Of a stretch of 32,366 nucleotides of DNA, positions 1 to 9,412 are shown one piece after another. The notes below the pieces were generated by a model. The model searched no databases and was not told the DNA's origin. It saw only the letters and a list, made by a program, of their open reading frames with translations. Source of the DNA: Pseudomonadota bacterium (GTDB taxonomy: Bacteria > Pseudomonadota > Gammaproteobacteria > Burkholderiales > Sulfuriferulaceae); contig JAJYMO010000039.1 of the NCBI GenBank assembly GCA_021786845.1, forward strand, positions 1-32,366, written 5' to 3'. The position numbers and the translations under genes were made by a program. Each line of letters opens with the position of its first letter. Position 1 is the first letter of the stretch.

Positions 1-174
1 TTTTATCGCTCACTCTTTTCGAGAAAATCACTTTACAACAATCACTTACGAACACGAGCGACACTTCAGGCCAGCATCAATTCAATAACCAATTGATTTT
101 AGATGGAATTTAACCGGACACTAGTGATTGGAGTTGGAAGCTGAATCTAATTAAACGCGTAATTTCAAGACAGG

Positions 175-194
175 GATGTCGCCGCGGCGACATC
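175..194. repeat. Perfect 20-bp GC-rich palindrome
   Basis: Positions 175-194 equal their own reverse complement over 20 bases (GATGTCGCCG and its mirror). A palindrome of this length could be a dimeric regulator operator or form a cruciform. There is no T-run on either side, so a simple intrinsic terminator is unlikely. Confidence 0.8.
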
Positions 195-201
195 TTGTAA
201 A

Positions 202-234
202 TACCCGTGAAATTTCAATACAAAATCACGGGTA
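202..234. repeat. 9-bp stem-loop (TACCCGTGA / TCACGGGTA)
   Basis: A perfect 9-bp inverted repeat (202-210 and 226-234) encloses a 15-base AT-rich loop. It starts 7 bases after the 20-bp palindrome. Its role is unknown; it may belong to the 3' end of the leftward regulator transcript or to an operator cluster. Confidence 0.7.
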
Positions 235-252
235 CACGAGGAGATGGGCGTA

Positions 253-285
253 CTTGATCCTGTGTTGCGTCGAACTTGGATCAAG
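253..285. repeat. 8-bp inverted repeat CTTGATCC / GGATCAAG
   Basis: The arms at 253-260 and 278-285 are perfect reverse complements separated by 17 bases. They contain TTGAT and ATCAA, the two FNR half-site words, but the spacing is far too large for one FNR/CRP dimer site, so I call it only an inverted repeat. Confidence 0.65.
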
Positions 286-332
286 AGAAGAAGAGGGCTG
301 GCTTATCTACGGCAATTCGACACATCTCAATG

Positions 333-1034
333 CTAGGCATCGGCCTGTATATCAAGCCAAGCCGAGAGGGCGGCGCAGTGCACGATAATCTTTTTCCCAT
401 TATATGAAACAAGCCCCGCTTGCTTGAATACATTCATGAGTTCGGTGATAGTCTGCCTGCATGTGGCGACCATATTCGCTATATCTTGGTGTGTCAGCGG
501 CACGCCTAATGCAACAGCCTCAGTTGAGGTGTCTCCATACTGTGAGGCTAGGCAAAGCAGTAATTTGCCGAAGCGTATTTTGATATTGTAGGTGCTTAAA
601 TTCTCGATGAAATGCGCTGTTTGAGAGAGTCTCTTACCGATATTGCTAATGATTTTCAGGGCAATGCCGGGCTCTTCCATGAGCATTCTCAAGAAATTTC
701 CGCGCGGCAAAATGCACAGGAAAGACTTTCCAAACGCCTCGGCAAACATGGAGTGGCAAGAGTCTTCACCAAAGACGAAATCCCCAAAGACATCCCCCGG
801 CCCAAGAATCGCGATAATATTTTCGCGCCCGTCTATCGCTAGCCGGTAAAGCTTCACATGTCCTTCGCGAATGAGGTAAACATATTCGGCGGGTTCTTCT
901 GCGGAAAACACGATTTGTTTCGTTTGGAAATATTTTTCCACAACAGTGAAGCCGACCTGTCGGGCTTCGTCGCAGCTTAGTCCTTCAAAGAGTGGTAGCT
1001 CCTTAAGAAAGGGGGCGATCATTACAGGTTCCAC
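333..1034 (-). CDS. CRP/FNR-family transcriptional regulator
   Basis: Predicted cytoplasmic DNA-binding regulator of 233 residues. Residues about 7-120 form a cyclic-nucleotide-binding-like beta barrel, including the GPGDVFGDF turn at 78-86. A dimerisation helix follows (about 123-148), then a winged helix-turn-helix around 180-215 with the recognition-helix stretch ATCRQTITELM. It lacks the N-terminal cysteine cluster of oxygen-sensing FNR, so the effector cannot be assigned. The start is GTG at 1034 with GGAG 10 bases upstream; an in-frame ATG at 1022 is an alternative. The gene is monocistronic and runs divergently from the M16 gene. This is the second CRP-superfamily regulator in the window besides fnr at the right end. 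Confidence 0.9.
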   Translation of the reverse strand: MEPVMIAPFLKELPLFEGLSCDEARQVGFTVVEKYFQTKQIVFSAEEPAEYVYLIREGHVKLYRLAIDGRENIIAILGPGDVFGDFVFGEDSCHSMFAEAFGKSFLCILPRGNFLRMLMEEPGIALKIISNIGKRLSQTAHFIENLSTYNIKIRFGKLLLCLASQYGDTSTEAVALGVPLTHQDIANMVATCRQTITELMNVFKQAGLVSYNGKKIIVHCAALSAWLDIQADA

Positions 1035-1456
1035 TTGTGTTTTACTCCGGGTGGGAGGTCAAAAAAAATCTAGTCGTCGGGGGTACCCTTTGCTGTAATT
1101 GGTGAGTAAGGGTCGGAATGCCTCCAAATTTGAGTATTATATAAGAGTATGACTTTTAATGCCCAACCCCTCGAAAAGGTAAAATTAGTCCCATCGTCTG
1201 ACACAGTGGGCACAGGGGGGATCAACAGCACCAAGCACCACGGCACTGGGGTCAGAAGATAACTCCCCACCTTTAAAGTTGGCACGTGCTGTGCAGCCTA
1301 GAATGGAAGGAAAGTGAAGTTGTTCTGGGGTAGAATAGACGGCAGGGCAAGTGTCAGTAGGCGTTTTTTACGAATCTGTTTTTAGATAATTTACATTAAA
1401 TCAAATGCTTGCTGTATTATTCGCCCCGTTTGTGCAATATTTAGATTAGGAGCGGT
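1035..1456. other. 422-bp intergenic region between divergent genes
   Basis: This region separates the leftward CRP-type regulator from the rightward M16 gene. It should hold both promoters. A 71-codon open frame on the - strand (1070-1285) lacks a recognisable family or ribosome binding site and is not called. In related bacteria a catalytic M16 partner often precedes the non-catalytic gene; no trace of it is visible here. Confidence 0.5.
1390..1420 (+). promoter_or_regulatory. Candidate promoter of the M16 gene
   Basis: TTTACA at 1390-1395 is followed after 17 bases by TGTATT (1413-1418), or after 19 by TATTAT (1415-1420). The match to sigma-70 is moderate. It lies 37-67 bases before the ATG at 1457 in an AT-rich stretch. 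Confidence 0.35.
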
Positions 1457-2783
1457 ATGCGTAGAATATTGATGTTATGCCTGTTAAGTGTTCTGGCGAA
1501 CCATGCCGCGGCGGTATCCATTCAGCACTGGCAGCTTGCCAATGGGGCTCAAGTGTATTTTGTTGAGAACCACGATCTGCCCATGCTGGATGTGAGCGTG
1601 GATTTTCCTGCGGGCAGCGCATATGACCCCGCTCATCAAGCGGGTTTGGCCAGCCTCACGCAACGTATGCTGGATCAAGGTGCTGGCGGCATGAGTGACA
1701 CGCAAATTGCCGAGGCTTTAGCCAATGTCGGCGCTCAATTGAGCGGTCATTTTGACGCGGACCGTGCGGGGATCGTTTTGCGTACCTTGACCCGTGCTGA
1801 TGACGCAGAGCCTGCGCTCAAAATCATGAGCAAGGTGTTGGAACAACCCGTGTTCGCTGAACCCGTGGTAGAGCGTGAACGGGCACGGGTGATTGATGAT
1901 TTGCTCGCTTCCGAAGGACAACCGCAATCACTTGCGGCCGTCGCATTTCAAAAACTGGTATTTGCCGGACAACCGTACGGACATCGGGAAAAGGGGAATA
2001 TTGACAGCGTTAAATCCTTGAACAGTGCAGATTTAAAATCATTCTATCGCAGTCATTACAGTGCGCGAGCGGCGGTGATCGCATTGACCGGGGATGTAAC
2101 CCGTGCGCAGGCCAACCAGATCGCCGGACAATTGACAGCGAATTTGCCGCCCGCCAGTTTGGCCGCCAGCACAGCCATTGCACCCGTGCCGGCCTTGCAG
2201 CAGTCAGTGATGAAACGCATCGTGTTTCCGTCTCAACAAAGCCAAATTTTAATCGGTCAGCCCGGTGTAGCGCGGGGCGACCCGGATTACGTTGCTTTGT
2301 ATGTCGGCAATTATGTCTTGGGTGGGGGAGGGTTTGATTCCCGTTTAATGCACGAGGTACGTGAAAAACGCGGGTTGACTTACAGCGTTTACAGTTACTT
2401 CATGCCCATGCGGCAGGCTGGGGCATTTCAGATTGGGTTACAAACTCGTGCCGATAAAACCGCACAAGCTCTGGCCGTCACCCAGCAAACACTGGCTGAT
2501 TTCGTTGCGCAAGGCGTGACCGCAGCCGAATTGACGCAGGCACAGCACAGCATCATCGGTGGATTCCCTTTGCGCATCGACAGTAATCAAAAACTGCTGG
2601 AATATTTGGCCATGATTGGTTTTTATCAGTTACCTTTAAATTATCTTGATACTTTCCCTGACAAGGTTGCGGCAGTGACCGCAGAACAGATCAAGTTGGC
2701 TTTTCAAACCCATATCCATCCTGACCGCATGGTAACGGTGGTGGTAGGCAATGCCCCAGCGCAACCTTCAAACAGCAAATCAG

Positions 2784-2800
<17 letters not shown>
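1457..2800 (+). CDS. M16 (insulinase-like) peptidase homologue, non-catalytic type
   Basis: Exported M16B-family protein of 447 residues with a signal peptide (residues 1-19, ending NHAAA). An N-terminal M16 domain (about 25-170) and a C-terminal M16 domain (about 185-370) are present; the latter carries the conserved REKRGLTYSVYSYF segment. The zinc motif HXXEH is missing: the corresponding segment at 59-72 reads AHQAGLASLTQRML. In this family such subunits usually pair with a catalytic M16 subunit encoded just upstream, but none is present in this window. GGAG lies 5 bases before the ATG. The 3' end overlaps rsmD, suggesting co-transcription with rsmD and coaD. A chaperone-like or regulatory subunit role is inferred. 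Confidence 0.9.
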
Positions 2801-3874
<1,074 letters not shown>

Positions 3875-3912
3875 TTTTATTCACAGACACCGCAAGTGAT
3901 ATGATCCGGATT

Positions 3913-3964
3913 GAAATATCCGCCGGGTGTATTCACCGTAACACACTCACCCGGTGGATATTTC
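3913..3964. terminator. Long inverted repeat between convergent genes, probable bidirectional terminator
   Basis: Arms at 3913-3929 and 3948-3964 are complementary at 16 of 17 positions, with an 18-base loop. It sits between the ends of coaD (3874) and the leftward gene at 3975, where a shared terminator would be expected. There is no long T-run, so termination is inferred from position and stem strength. Confidence 0.55.
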
Positions 3965-3974
3965 TGCGTCTGCG

Positions 3975-4508
3975 CTAACAGCGCATCGGTGTTAACTCTT
4001 CGCGAACCACGTTGTATACCAGGTTGATATAACGCTGATGCAGAAGTCGCATCCCCAAGATGTATTTTTCTGCGCAACCCCAGTCAGATGGGTCAAAATT
4101 AGCGAAGGTCCATTCGTACATAATACCGTCACCACGGGCTTGCACATCCATAGATGCGCCATTCCAGGTTTGGGACAACTGTTTACTGCCATTGTCTTTG
4201 ACCGGAGCTGACAGAATTTTGGAAATAGGCATAAAGATACCAATACGCAAAATGTCGCCTGCAACGGATATAGAATAATAATAGTGACTTTCGTCACCTT
4301 CGCCGATGAAGTTGGGAGCAACCTCAATGAGCAGGGAACCGAACTCAACATCCATCCGCAACCAGCGTGGCGGAACATGATCCATATCCCAGCCAGTCAA
4401 TTCCTCAACTTCCATTGGCTCCGTTTGCAAGGTGTCAACAATACAGTTAAAAAAATACTCGCGCGCGGCGAGTAAATCAGTTTTACTTTGGATTTGCAGT
4501 GTTTTCAT
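3975..4508 (-). CDS. Conserved-looking protein of unknown function
   Basis: A 177-residue soluble, acidic protein with no signal peptide or membrane helix, and I do not recognise a family. It has an aromatic-rich middle (SHYYYSISV near residue 79) and an EWTFANFDPSDW stretch around 132-143, suggesting a compact alpha/beta fold. The ATG at 4508 is preceded by AGGGG at a plausible distance. It converges with coaD. Just beyond its stop, a different frame on the same strand stays open to 3877 and ends in CGVCE, so a frameshifted longer C-terminus cannot be excluded. Confidence 0.7.
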   Translation of the reverse strand: MKTLQIQSKTDLLAAREYFFNCIVDTLQTEPMEVEELTGWDMDHVPPRWLRMDVEFGSLLIEVAPNFIGEGDESHYYYSISVAGDILRIGIFMPISKILSAPVKDNGSKQLSQTWNGASMDVQARGDGIMYEWTFANFDPSDWGCAEKYILGMRLLHQRYINLVYNVVREELTPMRC

Positions 4509-5013
4509 TCTGGAATACCCCTACTGAGCGAGATAAAGCCAACTCGAATACAGGCGGGTGAATGCCCACGATAAAACGAAAAATCGGCACCCAGTGCACC
4601 CACCCTTTTGACAAACATGGCACACGGTTTTGTGACAACATGTTGGCTTGTGCTGTGTCCGGGTTAGGCTAAAGACGAGTTTATATTTTATGTGTTGACG
4701 TAAAAGATTTTTATTTCCCCTTGTTGTAAAAAGATCAATGCACATCATCGACATTTTTTGAAAAATACGCTGAGGATTTGTTTACGAAACTTCTATTGGA
4801 TGACAACAATGCCCGCTGATACGGAAATGGTCGGCAAACCAAAAAAGCAAGATGCTGGCATGAAACCCACACGCTTACTTGACAAGAATATTACACAAAA
4901 ATATTGCATCAATATTACATCAGCGCATGAAACAAGGCATAAGCATATGAAACAGCGCAATGATGTCAAACCAATTCGGACTGGCCCCGGATCCTGGGTG
5001 TTGATGACACCAG
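4509..5013. other. 505-bp intergenic region
   Basis: No supported gene. A 98-codon + strand frame (4758-5054) and a 77-codon - strand frame (4521-4754) have unusual composition, lack clear ribosome binding sites and resemble no family. Three AATATT words occur at 4887, 4900 and 4911. The leftward promoter of the 3975-4508 gene should lie in the AT-rich part around 4680-4720, but I see no clean -35/-10 pair. Confidence 0.5.
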
Positions 5014-5925
5014 TTACTCGCCATTTTCCACTTTTTCGGCCTCTTGTTGCATGAGGCGTGCGTGGGCATAGGCTTGTGTTTTGACTTCCCGGCTACTGGG
5101 GGTTTCCAGGCTAATGCGGCCAAGCCGGCCACTGCGGTAATCCTGCAATAAGGTTGCGGCCGCTTTATCGTAATCAGGCTCCCCACCTTTGGCGCGAAAG
5201 CCACGTTGTCGTGCGATGCTTTCAATCACGCCCGATGCATCCATCTGCGCGGTATTGAACCCATAGCGCTGATCCAGCATTTGCGGATAGCGCTCCAGCA
5301 AAATACCGGCCAAAAAAGTCGCGACTTCTTCATCGATGATTGCGTTGCGGCCAATGGCATGACTCGCCGCCAGCATGAGCGCGTCTTCTGGCCAATCAAT
5401 TCGCGGCCACATCAAACCGGGCGTATCCACCAAAACCATGTGGTCATTCAGTTCCAGCCGTTGTTGGCTTTTGGTGACAGCAGGTTCATCGCCCACTTTG
5501 GCCACCCTTTTTTTGAGCAAAGCATTCATCAGGGTGGATTTCCCCACATTGGGGATGCCCATAATCATCATGCGCAGCGGTTTGACAGTGGTGCCGCGAT
5601 GCGGCGCCAATTGTGAGCAAAGCTTGATAATCCGTGCCACGTCGGTATTGGTTTTGCAAGACAACGCCACAGCACTCATGCCGTCCTGTTTTTGGTACCA
5701 ATCCAGCCATTCCCGGGTGGCAATGGGGTCGGCGAGATCGGCCTTGTTCAACACTTTCAGGCCGGGGCGTTGACGGTGACGCCGCAAGGTCTCAATCATC
5801 GGGTTTGCGCTGGCTTCGGGCAGGCGGGCATCCACCAGCTCGATCACCACATCGGTGTAAGCCATGGTTTCGGTGGCTTTTTTGCGCGCCGCCACCATGT
5901 GTCCGGGAAACCATTGTATGCTCAT
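5014..5925 (-). CDS. ylqF: Ribosome biogenesis GTPase YlqF/RbgA
   Basis: Circularly permuted GTPase of 303 residues that acts in late 50S subunit assembly. The permuted motif order is visible: G4 NKAD at 60-63, then G1 GIPNVGKS at 123-130, then G3 DTPG at 167-170. The N-terminal MSIQWFPGHMVAARK is the family signature, which fixes the start at ATG 5925; a start at 6027 would add 34 atypical residues. The ribosome binding site is weak. The C-terminal helical RNA-binding domain (about 190-303) is complete. The gene is divergent from the FAD-dependent oxidoreductase. Confidence 0.94.
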   Translation of the reverse strand: MSIQWFPGHMVAARKKATETMAYTDVVIELVDARLPEASANPMIETLRRHRQRPGLKVLNKADLADPIATREWLDWYQKQDGMSAVALSCKTNTDVARIIKLCSQLAPHRGTTVKPLRMMIMGIPNVGKSTLMNALLKKRVAKVGDEPAVTKSQQRLELNDHMVLVDTPGLMWPRIDWPEDALMLAASHAIGRNAIIDEEVATFLAGILLERYPQMLDQRYGFNTAQMDASGVIESIARQRGFRAKGGEPDYDKAAATLLQDYRSGRLGRISLETPSSREVKTQAYAHARLMQQEAEKVENGE

Positions 5926-6069
5926 GTTAAAATTTGACGACTTAAAGACGTGTATTCTACGGTAAGCGCGTTCAAATCGCTTGAAAAACATAGCGGGATG
6001 AAGCAGATTACGGTAATTTTCACCCAACCGGGGTAAAATATCAAATCCAGCTCCCTATATCCCCGCATT

Positions 6070-7674
6070 ATGCTACGCATTACTGAACTCAAGTTGCCTA
6101 TTGAACATTCGGCTGACGCTCTGAAAGGGGCGATTTGCCGTCGCTTGAACATCACTGAAAAAAACCTGCTTGAATTCAAGATATTCCGTCGCGGTTACGA
6201 CGCACGCAAACGAACGATGATACAGTTTGTTTATACTGTAGATGTCCAGGCAAGCAACGAAGCAGGGTTGTTATCCAAATTCAGTTCAGACAAGCATGTC
6301 AGTGTTACGCCCGATACCACTTATCATTTTGTCACGCAGGCACCAGACAGCTTACCTACCCGCCCAGTGGTGATCGGCCTGGGTCCTGCGGGTTTATTCG
6401 CCGGTTTGGTTTTGGCACAGATGGGATTCCGTCCCCTGATTCTGGAGCGAGGGAAATCGGTGCGCGAACGCACGCAGGACACTTGGGGTCTATGGCGCAA
6501 AGGGCAACTGATGCCCGAATCGAACGTGCAATTTGGTGAAGGTGGGGCAGGGACCTTCTCGGATGGCAAACTGCACAGCCAAATTAAAGACCCCAAACAT
6601 TATGCCCGTAAAGTCATCAACGAGTTGATTCTGGCCGGTGCGCCAGAAGAAATCGCCTATGTCAGCAAACCGCACATCGGGACTTTTCGTTTGGTGGGGA
6701 TCGTGGAACACCTGCGCACCACCATTCAAGCCTTGGGTGGCGAGATTCGTTTTCAAAGCCGTGTGGTGGACATGGTGCGTGAGAATAATGAATTAAGCGC
6801 AGTGATATTGGATAGCGGCGAAGTGATTGCTTGCTCCGAAGCTATTTTAGCAATTGGTCACAGTGCACGAGATACTTTTGAAATGCTTTATGCGCGCGGC
6901 GTTTACATGGAAGCCAAACCCTTTTCTGTAGGGGTACGCATCGAACATCCACAAGGCTTGATTGACCGGTGTCGACTGGGCGATGCGGCAGGCCACCCGG
7001 AGTTGGGCGCAGCAGATTACCGTTTAGTGCACCACGCCAGCAATGGGCGGGCGGTGTACAGTTTTTGCATGTGCCCAGGCGGCACAGTGGTTGCCGCCGC
7101 ATCCGAACCAGGCAAGCTGGTCACCAATGGCATGAGCCAATACTCACGCAATGAACGCAACGCCAACAGCGCGATTGTCGTCAATGTCACACCTGATGAC
7201 TATCCGGGACACCCTCTGGCAGGCATTGCATTCCAACGACAGTGGGAAGGCCGTGCTTTTGAGTTGGGTGGCAGCAATTATCACGCGCCCGTTCAGTTAT
7301 TGGGCGATTTTCTGGCTGGTCGTGCGTCCACTCAATTGGGTGAGGTACAACCCTCTTATCAACCAGGGGTGACATTGTGTGACTTGGCCAGCACATTACC
7401 GGATTATGTGATGTCGGCAATGCGCGAAGCCCTGCAAGCCTTTGACAAAGAGTTGCGCGGCTTTGCTTTGCCTGATGCCGTATTAACAGGCGTGGAAACA
7501 CGCACCTCTTCCCCGGTCCGTATACGTCGAAATGAAGACAATTATCAAAGCATTAATACAGCTGGGCTGTATCCTGCCGGCGAGGGCGCTGGCTATGCGG
7601 GGGGTATTTTATCGGCCGCAATAGATGGCATTCGCGTCGCAGAGGCCTTGGCGTTACGTGTCGCGGAAAAATGA
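6070..7674 (+). CDS. FAD-dependent oxidoreductase (COG2509-like flavoprotein)
   Basis: A 534-residue flavoprotein of the large NAD(P)/FAD-dependent family annotated as FAD-dependent dehydrogenase. An N-terminal 90-residue domain starting MLRITELKLPIEH precedes the dinucleotide-binding motif VVIGLGPAGLFAG (GLGPAG at 103-108). Further family hallmarks are FGEGGAGTFSDGKL near 156-169, HSARDTFEML, and the C-terminal FAD-contact stretch YPAGEGAGYAGGI. Its physiological substrate is not established. It converges with the trb block, ending 80 bases from trbL. The ribosome binding site is weak, and the start agrees with the family N-terminus. Confidence 0.88.
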   Translation: MLRITELKLPIEHSADALKGAICRRLNITEKNLLEFKIFRRGYDARKRTMIQFVYTVDVQASNEAGLLSKFSSDKHVSVTPDTTYHFVTQAPDSLPTRPVVIGLGPAGLFAGLVLAQMGFRPLILERGKSVRERTQDTWGLWRKGQLMPESNVQFGEGGAGTFSDGKLHSQIKDPKHYARKVINELILAGAPEEIAYVSKPHIGTFRLVGIVEHLRTTIQALGGEIRFQSRVVDMVRENNELSAVILDSGEVIACSEAILAIGHSARDTFEMLYARGVYMEAKPFSVGVRIEHPQGLIDRCRLGDAAGHPELGAADYRLVHHASNGRAVYSFCMCPGGTVVAAASEPGKLVTNGMSQYSRNERNANSAIVVNVTPDDYPGHPLAGIAFQRQWEGRAFELGGSNYHAPVQLLGDFLAGRASTQLGEVQPSYQPGVTLCDLASTLPDYVMSAMREALQAFDKELRGFALPDAVLTGVETRTSSPVRIRRNEDNYQSINTAGLYPAGEGAGYAGGILSAAIDGIRVAEALALRVAEK

Positions 7675-7754
7675 TCCTGCTGTCCTGTCACAGGATGCGG
7701 GCGCCAGGAATCCTTGCTAGCAATGTCGTTGAATTGAAGTGGCGGAAGCTAACA

Positions 7755-9152
7755 TCACTCTGGTGTCTGTGGGGTTTGTTTTCTGGATCGCGTCGCCGGT
7801 TTTACTGTGGTAGCCTGGGCTTTCGCTGCTGCCCTGGCTTCAGCGACTTGCTTTCTGGCTGAGATTTTTTCAGCGGTCATTTGGGCTTTGGCTGCGGCTT
7901 TGGCCTCTGCCATTTGGGCTTTTTCAGCGGCTTTTGCTTCTGCCATCCGAATTTTTTCCTGTGTTTTGGCTTCTTCCTGTTTGGCGTCCAGGCGTTCTTG
8001 TCGCGCTTTCATTATTTGGGAATATCCCGGCAAGCTGCCAGAAACAGAAGGTTTCAGGCTGCTTAAGCTGCCCATATGCAAGTTGATACCGCCTGCCAGG
8101 GCATGTACAAAATTAGAAATGTGCTTGGTCAAGAAATAAGCAAACAGGCTCCAGAACACCAACAAGAGTGAGTACAGCAAAAATTTTAACAAATCAAAGG
8201 TGCCTGAGAATGCCCCTGCGCCATTCGCCATGATCGCCACATTGCTGCCATGTTTACCCACCTCGATCAGAACTTGCGCCATGATGTCGCCCACCACCAC
8301 CGCCACCAACTTGTATATGCCGCCCGAAATGACAAAACTCATCCAGTTTTGGAAATAGCCCTGTGCAGGGGGGAAAACCAGCGTGGCCACAAACACTGGA
8401 CCGACCGCTAAACCGATGTACACAATAAAAGCGCCAATGTTGACGTAAATTAAAGCGTAGGTCATGGACAACATCAGTAGTGCAACACAAATCAGGGCCA
8501 CCACCAGTGTCAAAATAGCCATTAACAACATCCAGCCCAACCCGCCACTCACGGCAGACTTCGCCACGCTGTAGAGCGAAAAGCTCGACAGGTCATTCGT
8601 CACCATGCTAAACATACCCTGTATCGCTTGATAATACACATCGATCACTTTGTCAGAAGGGTCTCCGGCCTGTGTAAATGGCGTGCTTAACTCATCCAGG
8701 CCATACTCAAGAAAATGAGCCACCCCTACACCACTCGGACTTCCCCAACTGGCCAGCAATTCCATCGCAATCATGGCACGCATGGTATGCTGAATAATTT
8801 TACGGAACATGCTGTCCAGTTGTTGTTCGGCCATGCCTTCGAAAATATACCATACCAACATGATGGCAAAGAACACGCCCAGTAACTGCTCACCCACCGG
8901 AACCAACCTGGACGCCAGGGCCGCACCAGCGGTGTGCATAGCCGACAATCCTGCGTACAACTCTTTGCCAAAATCCGGCGCAGGGGGTGCGGAAGCCACC
9001 GTATTGACTGGCTGCCCGACCCCGCTGCCGAGTTCCGCACCCGTCGCATTGCCAGCCCATGCCACATTGAACAGTGCGATGCCAATTATCAAGACTGCAC
9101 AAACCCACCGTTTTATCCACGCCCTGTGCCGAAGGCTTGAACACGCGATCAC
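7755..9152 (-). CDS. trbL: TrbL/VirB6 family mating-channel membrane protein
   Basis: Polytopic inner-membrane component of the type IV secretion channel, 465 residues from GTG 9152. An N-terminal hydrophobic signal-like helix is followed by a periplasmic stretch and at least five membrane helices, the TrbL/VirB6 layout. The last 85 residues form a charged Ala/Lys/Glu/Gln tail with three 11-residue repeats (MAEAKAAEKAQ, MAEAKAAAKAQ, VAEARAAAKAQ), predicted to be a coiled coil. The GTG start overlaps the preceding stop as GTGA and has GGTGG just upstream; a longer frame to 9260 lacks such support. trbF, which normally follows, is missing: the next gene is convergent and unrelated. Confidence 0.85.
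   Translation of the reverse strand: MIACSSLRHRAWIKRWVCAVLIIGIALFNVAWAGNATGAELGSGVGQPVNTVASAPPAPDFGKELYAGLSAMHTAGAALASRLVPVGEQLLGVFFAIMLVWYIFEGMAEQQLDSMFRKIIQHTMRAMIAMELLASWGSPSGVGVAHFLEYGLDELSTPFTQAGDPSDKVIDVYYQAIQGMFSMVTNDLSSFSLYSVAKSAVSGGLGWMLLMAILTLVVALICVALLMLSMTYALIYVNIGAFIVYIGLAVGPVFVATLVFPPAQGYFQNWMSFVISGGIYKLVAVVVGDIMAQVLIEVGKHGSNVAIMANGAGAFSGTFDLLKFLLYSLLLVFWSLFAYFLTKHISNFVHALAGGINLHMGSLSSLKPSVSGSLPGYSQIMKARQERLDAKQEEAKTQEKIRMAEAKAAEKAQMAEAKAAAKAQMTAEKISARKQVAEARAAAKAQATTVKPATRSRKQTPQTPE
7815..7946 (-). repeat. Region encoding hendecad repeats in the TrbL tail
   Basis: Two adjacent 33-base units encode MAEAKAAEKAQ and MAEAKAAAKAQ, and a third diverged unit a few codons later encodes VAEARAAAKAQ. 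They look like tandem duplications within the coiled-coil tail. Confidence 0.7.
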
Positions 9153-9412
9153 GATAACCACCTGACCAGCATCATTACCCCGAACAACAGACTGGAGAGC
9201 ATGGACCCCGCCAACAATAACGGGGTTTCTGTCATCACCATTGCCCATGCCAGTGCCCAACGCACCCGCCAGACATAACGGAATTCGGGCGGTGAACGAT
9301 ATTTCGCACGGTCAATCGTGGACATGTTTCGCCACAACACGATTTGGCGTAAAAATACGCGTTGCTCAAGCCCATTCACCCAAAACAATGCAAATCCCAG
9401 CATGATTTTCAT
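9149..9412 (-). CDS. Small membrane protein in the trbK position
   Basis: An 87-residue protein lying exactly between trbJ and trbL, the place occupied by trbK (entry exclusion) in Trb operons. An N-terminal hydrophobic helix starts MKIMLGFALFWV, a basic middle contains RAKYRSPPEFRYVWR, and a second hydrophobic region lies at about 55-84. It overlaps trbJ by ATGA and trbL by GTGA, so it is clearly part of the operon. RP4 TrbK is a lipoprotein; no lipobox is visible here, so equivalence rests on position only. Confidence 0.7.
   Translation of the reverse strand: MKIMLGFALFWVNGLEQRVFLRQIVLWRNMSTIDRAKYRSPPEFRYVWRVRWALAWAMVMTETPLLLAGSMLSSLLFGVMMLVRWLS

Larger units (their letters stand above)
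1..332. other. Intergenic region rich in inverted repeats
   Basis: No convincing gene is visible in this stretch, which lies beyond the 3' end of the leftward CRP/FNR-type gene. It contains three inverted repeats within 111 bases, listed separately, and a near-identical 12-base direct repeat at 161-172 and 211-222 (11 of 12 match). The only open frame on the + strand, from about 176, begins inside the first palindrome and has no ribosome binding site or protein-like composition, so it is not called. Confidence 0.6.

Noticed and set aside
253-285. FNR or CRP site made of TTGAT and ATCAA words
   Set aside because: The half-sites are separated by far more than the 4 bases required for a dimer site.
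1070-1285. 71-codon leftward open frame in the CRP-M16 gap
   Set aside because: Proline/valine-rich without family features or a ribosome binding site; it occupies the expected promoter region.
4758-5054. 98-codon rightward open frame upstream of ylqF
   Set aside because: It overlaps the end of ylqF on the other strand, has odd composition and no ribosome binding site or family resemblance.
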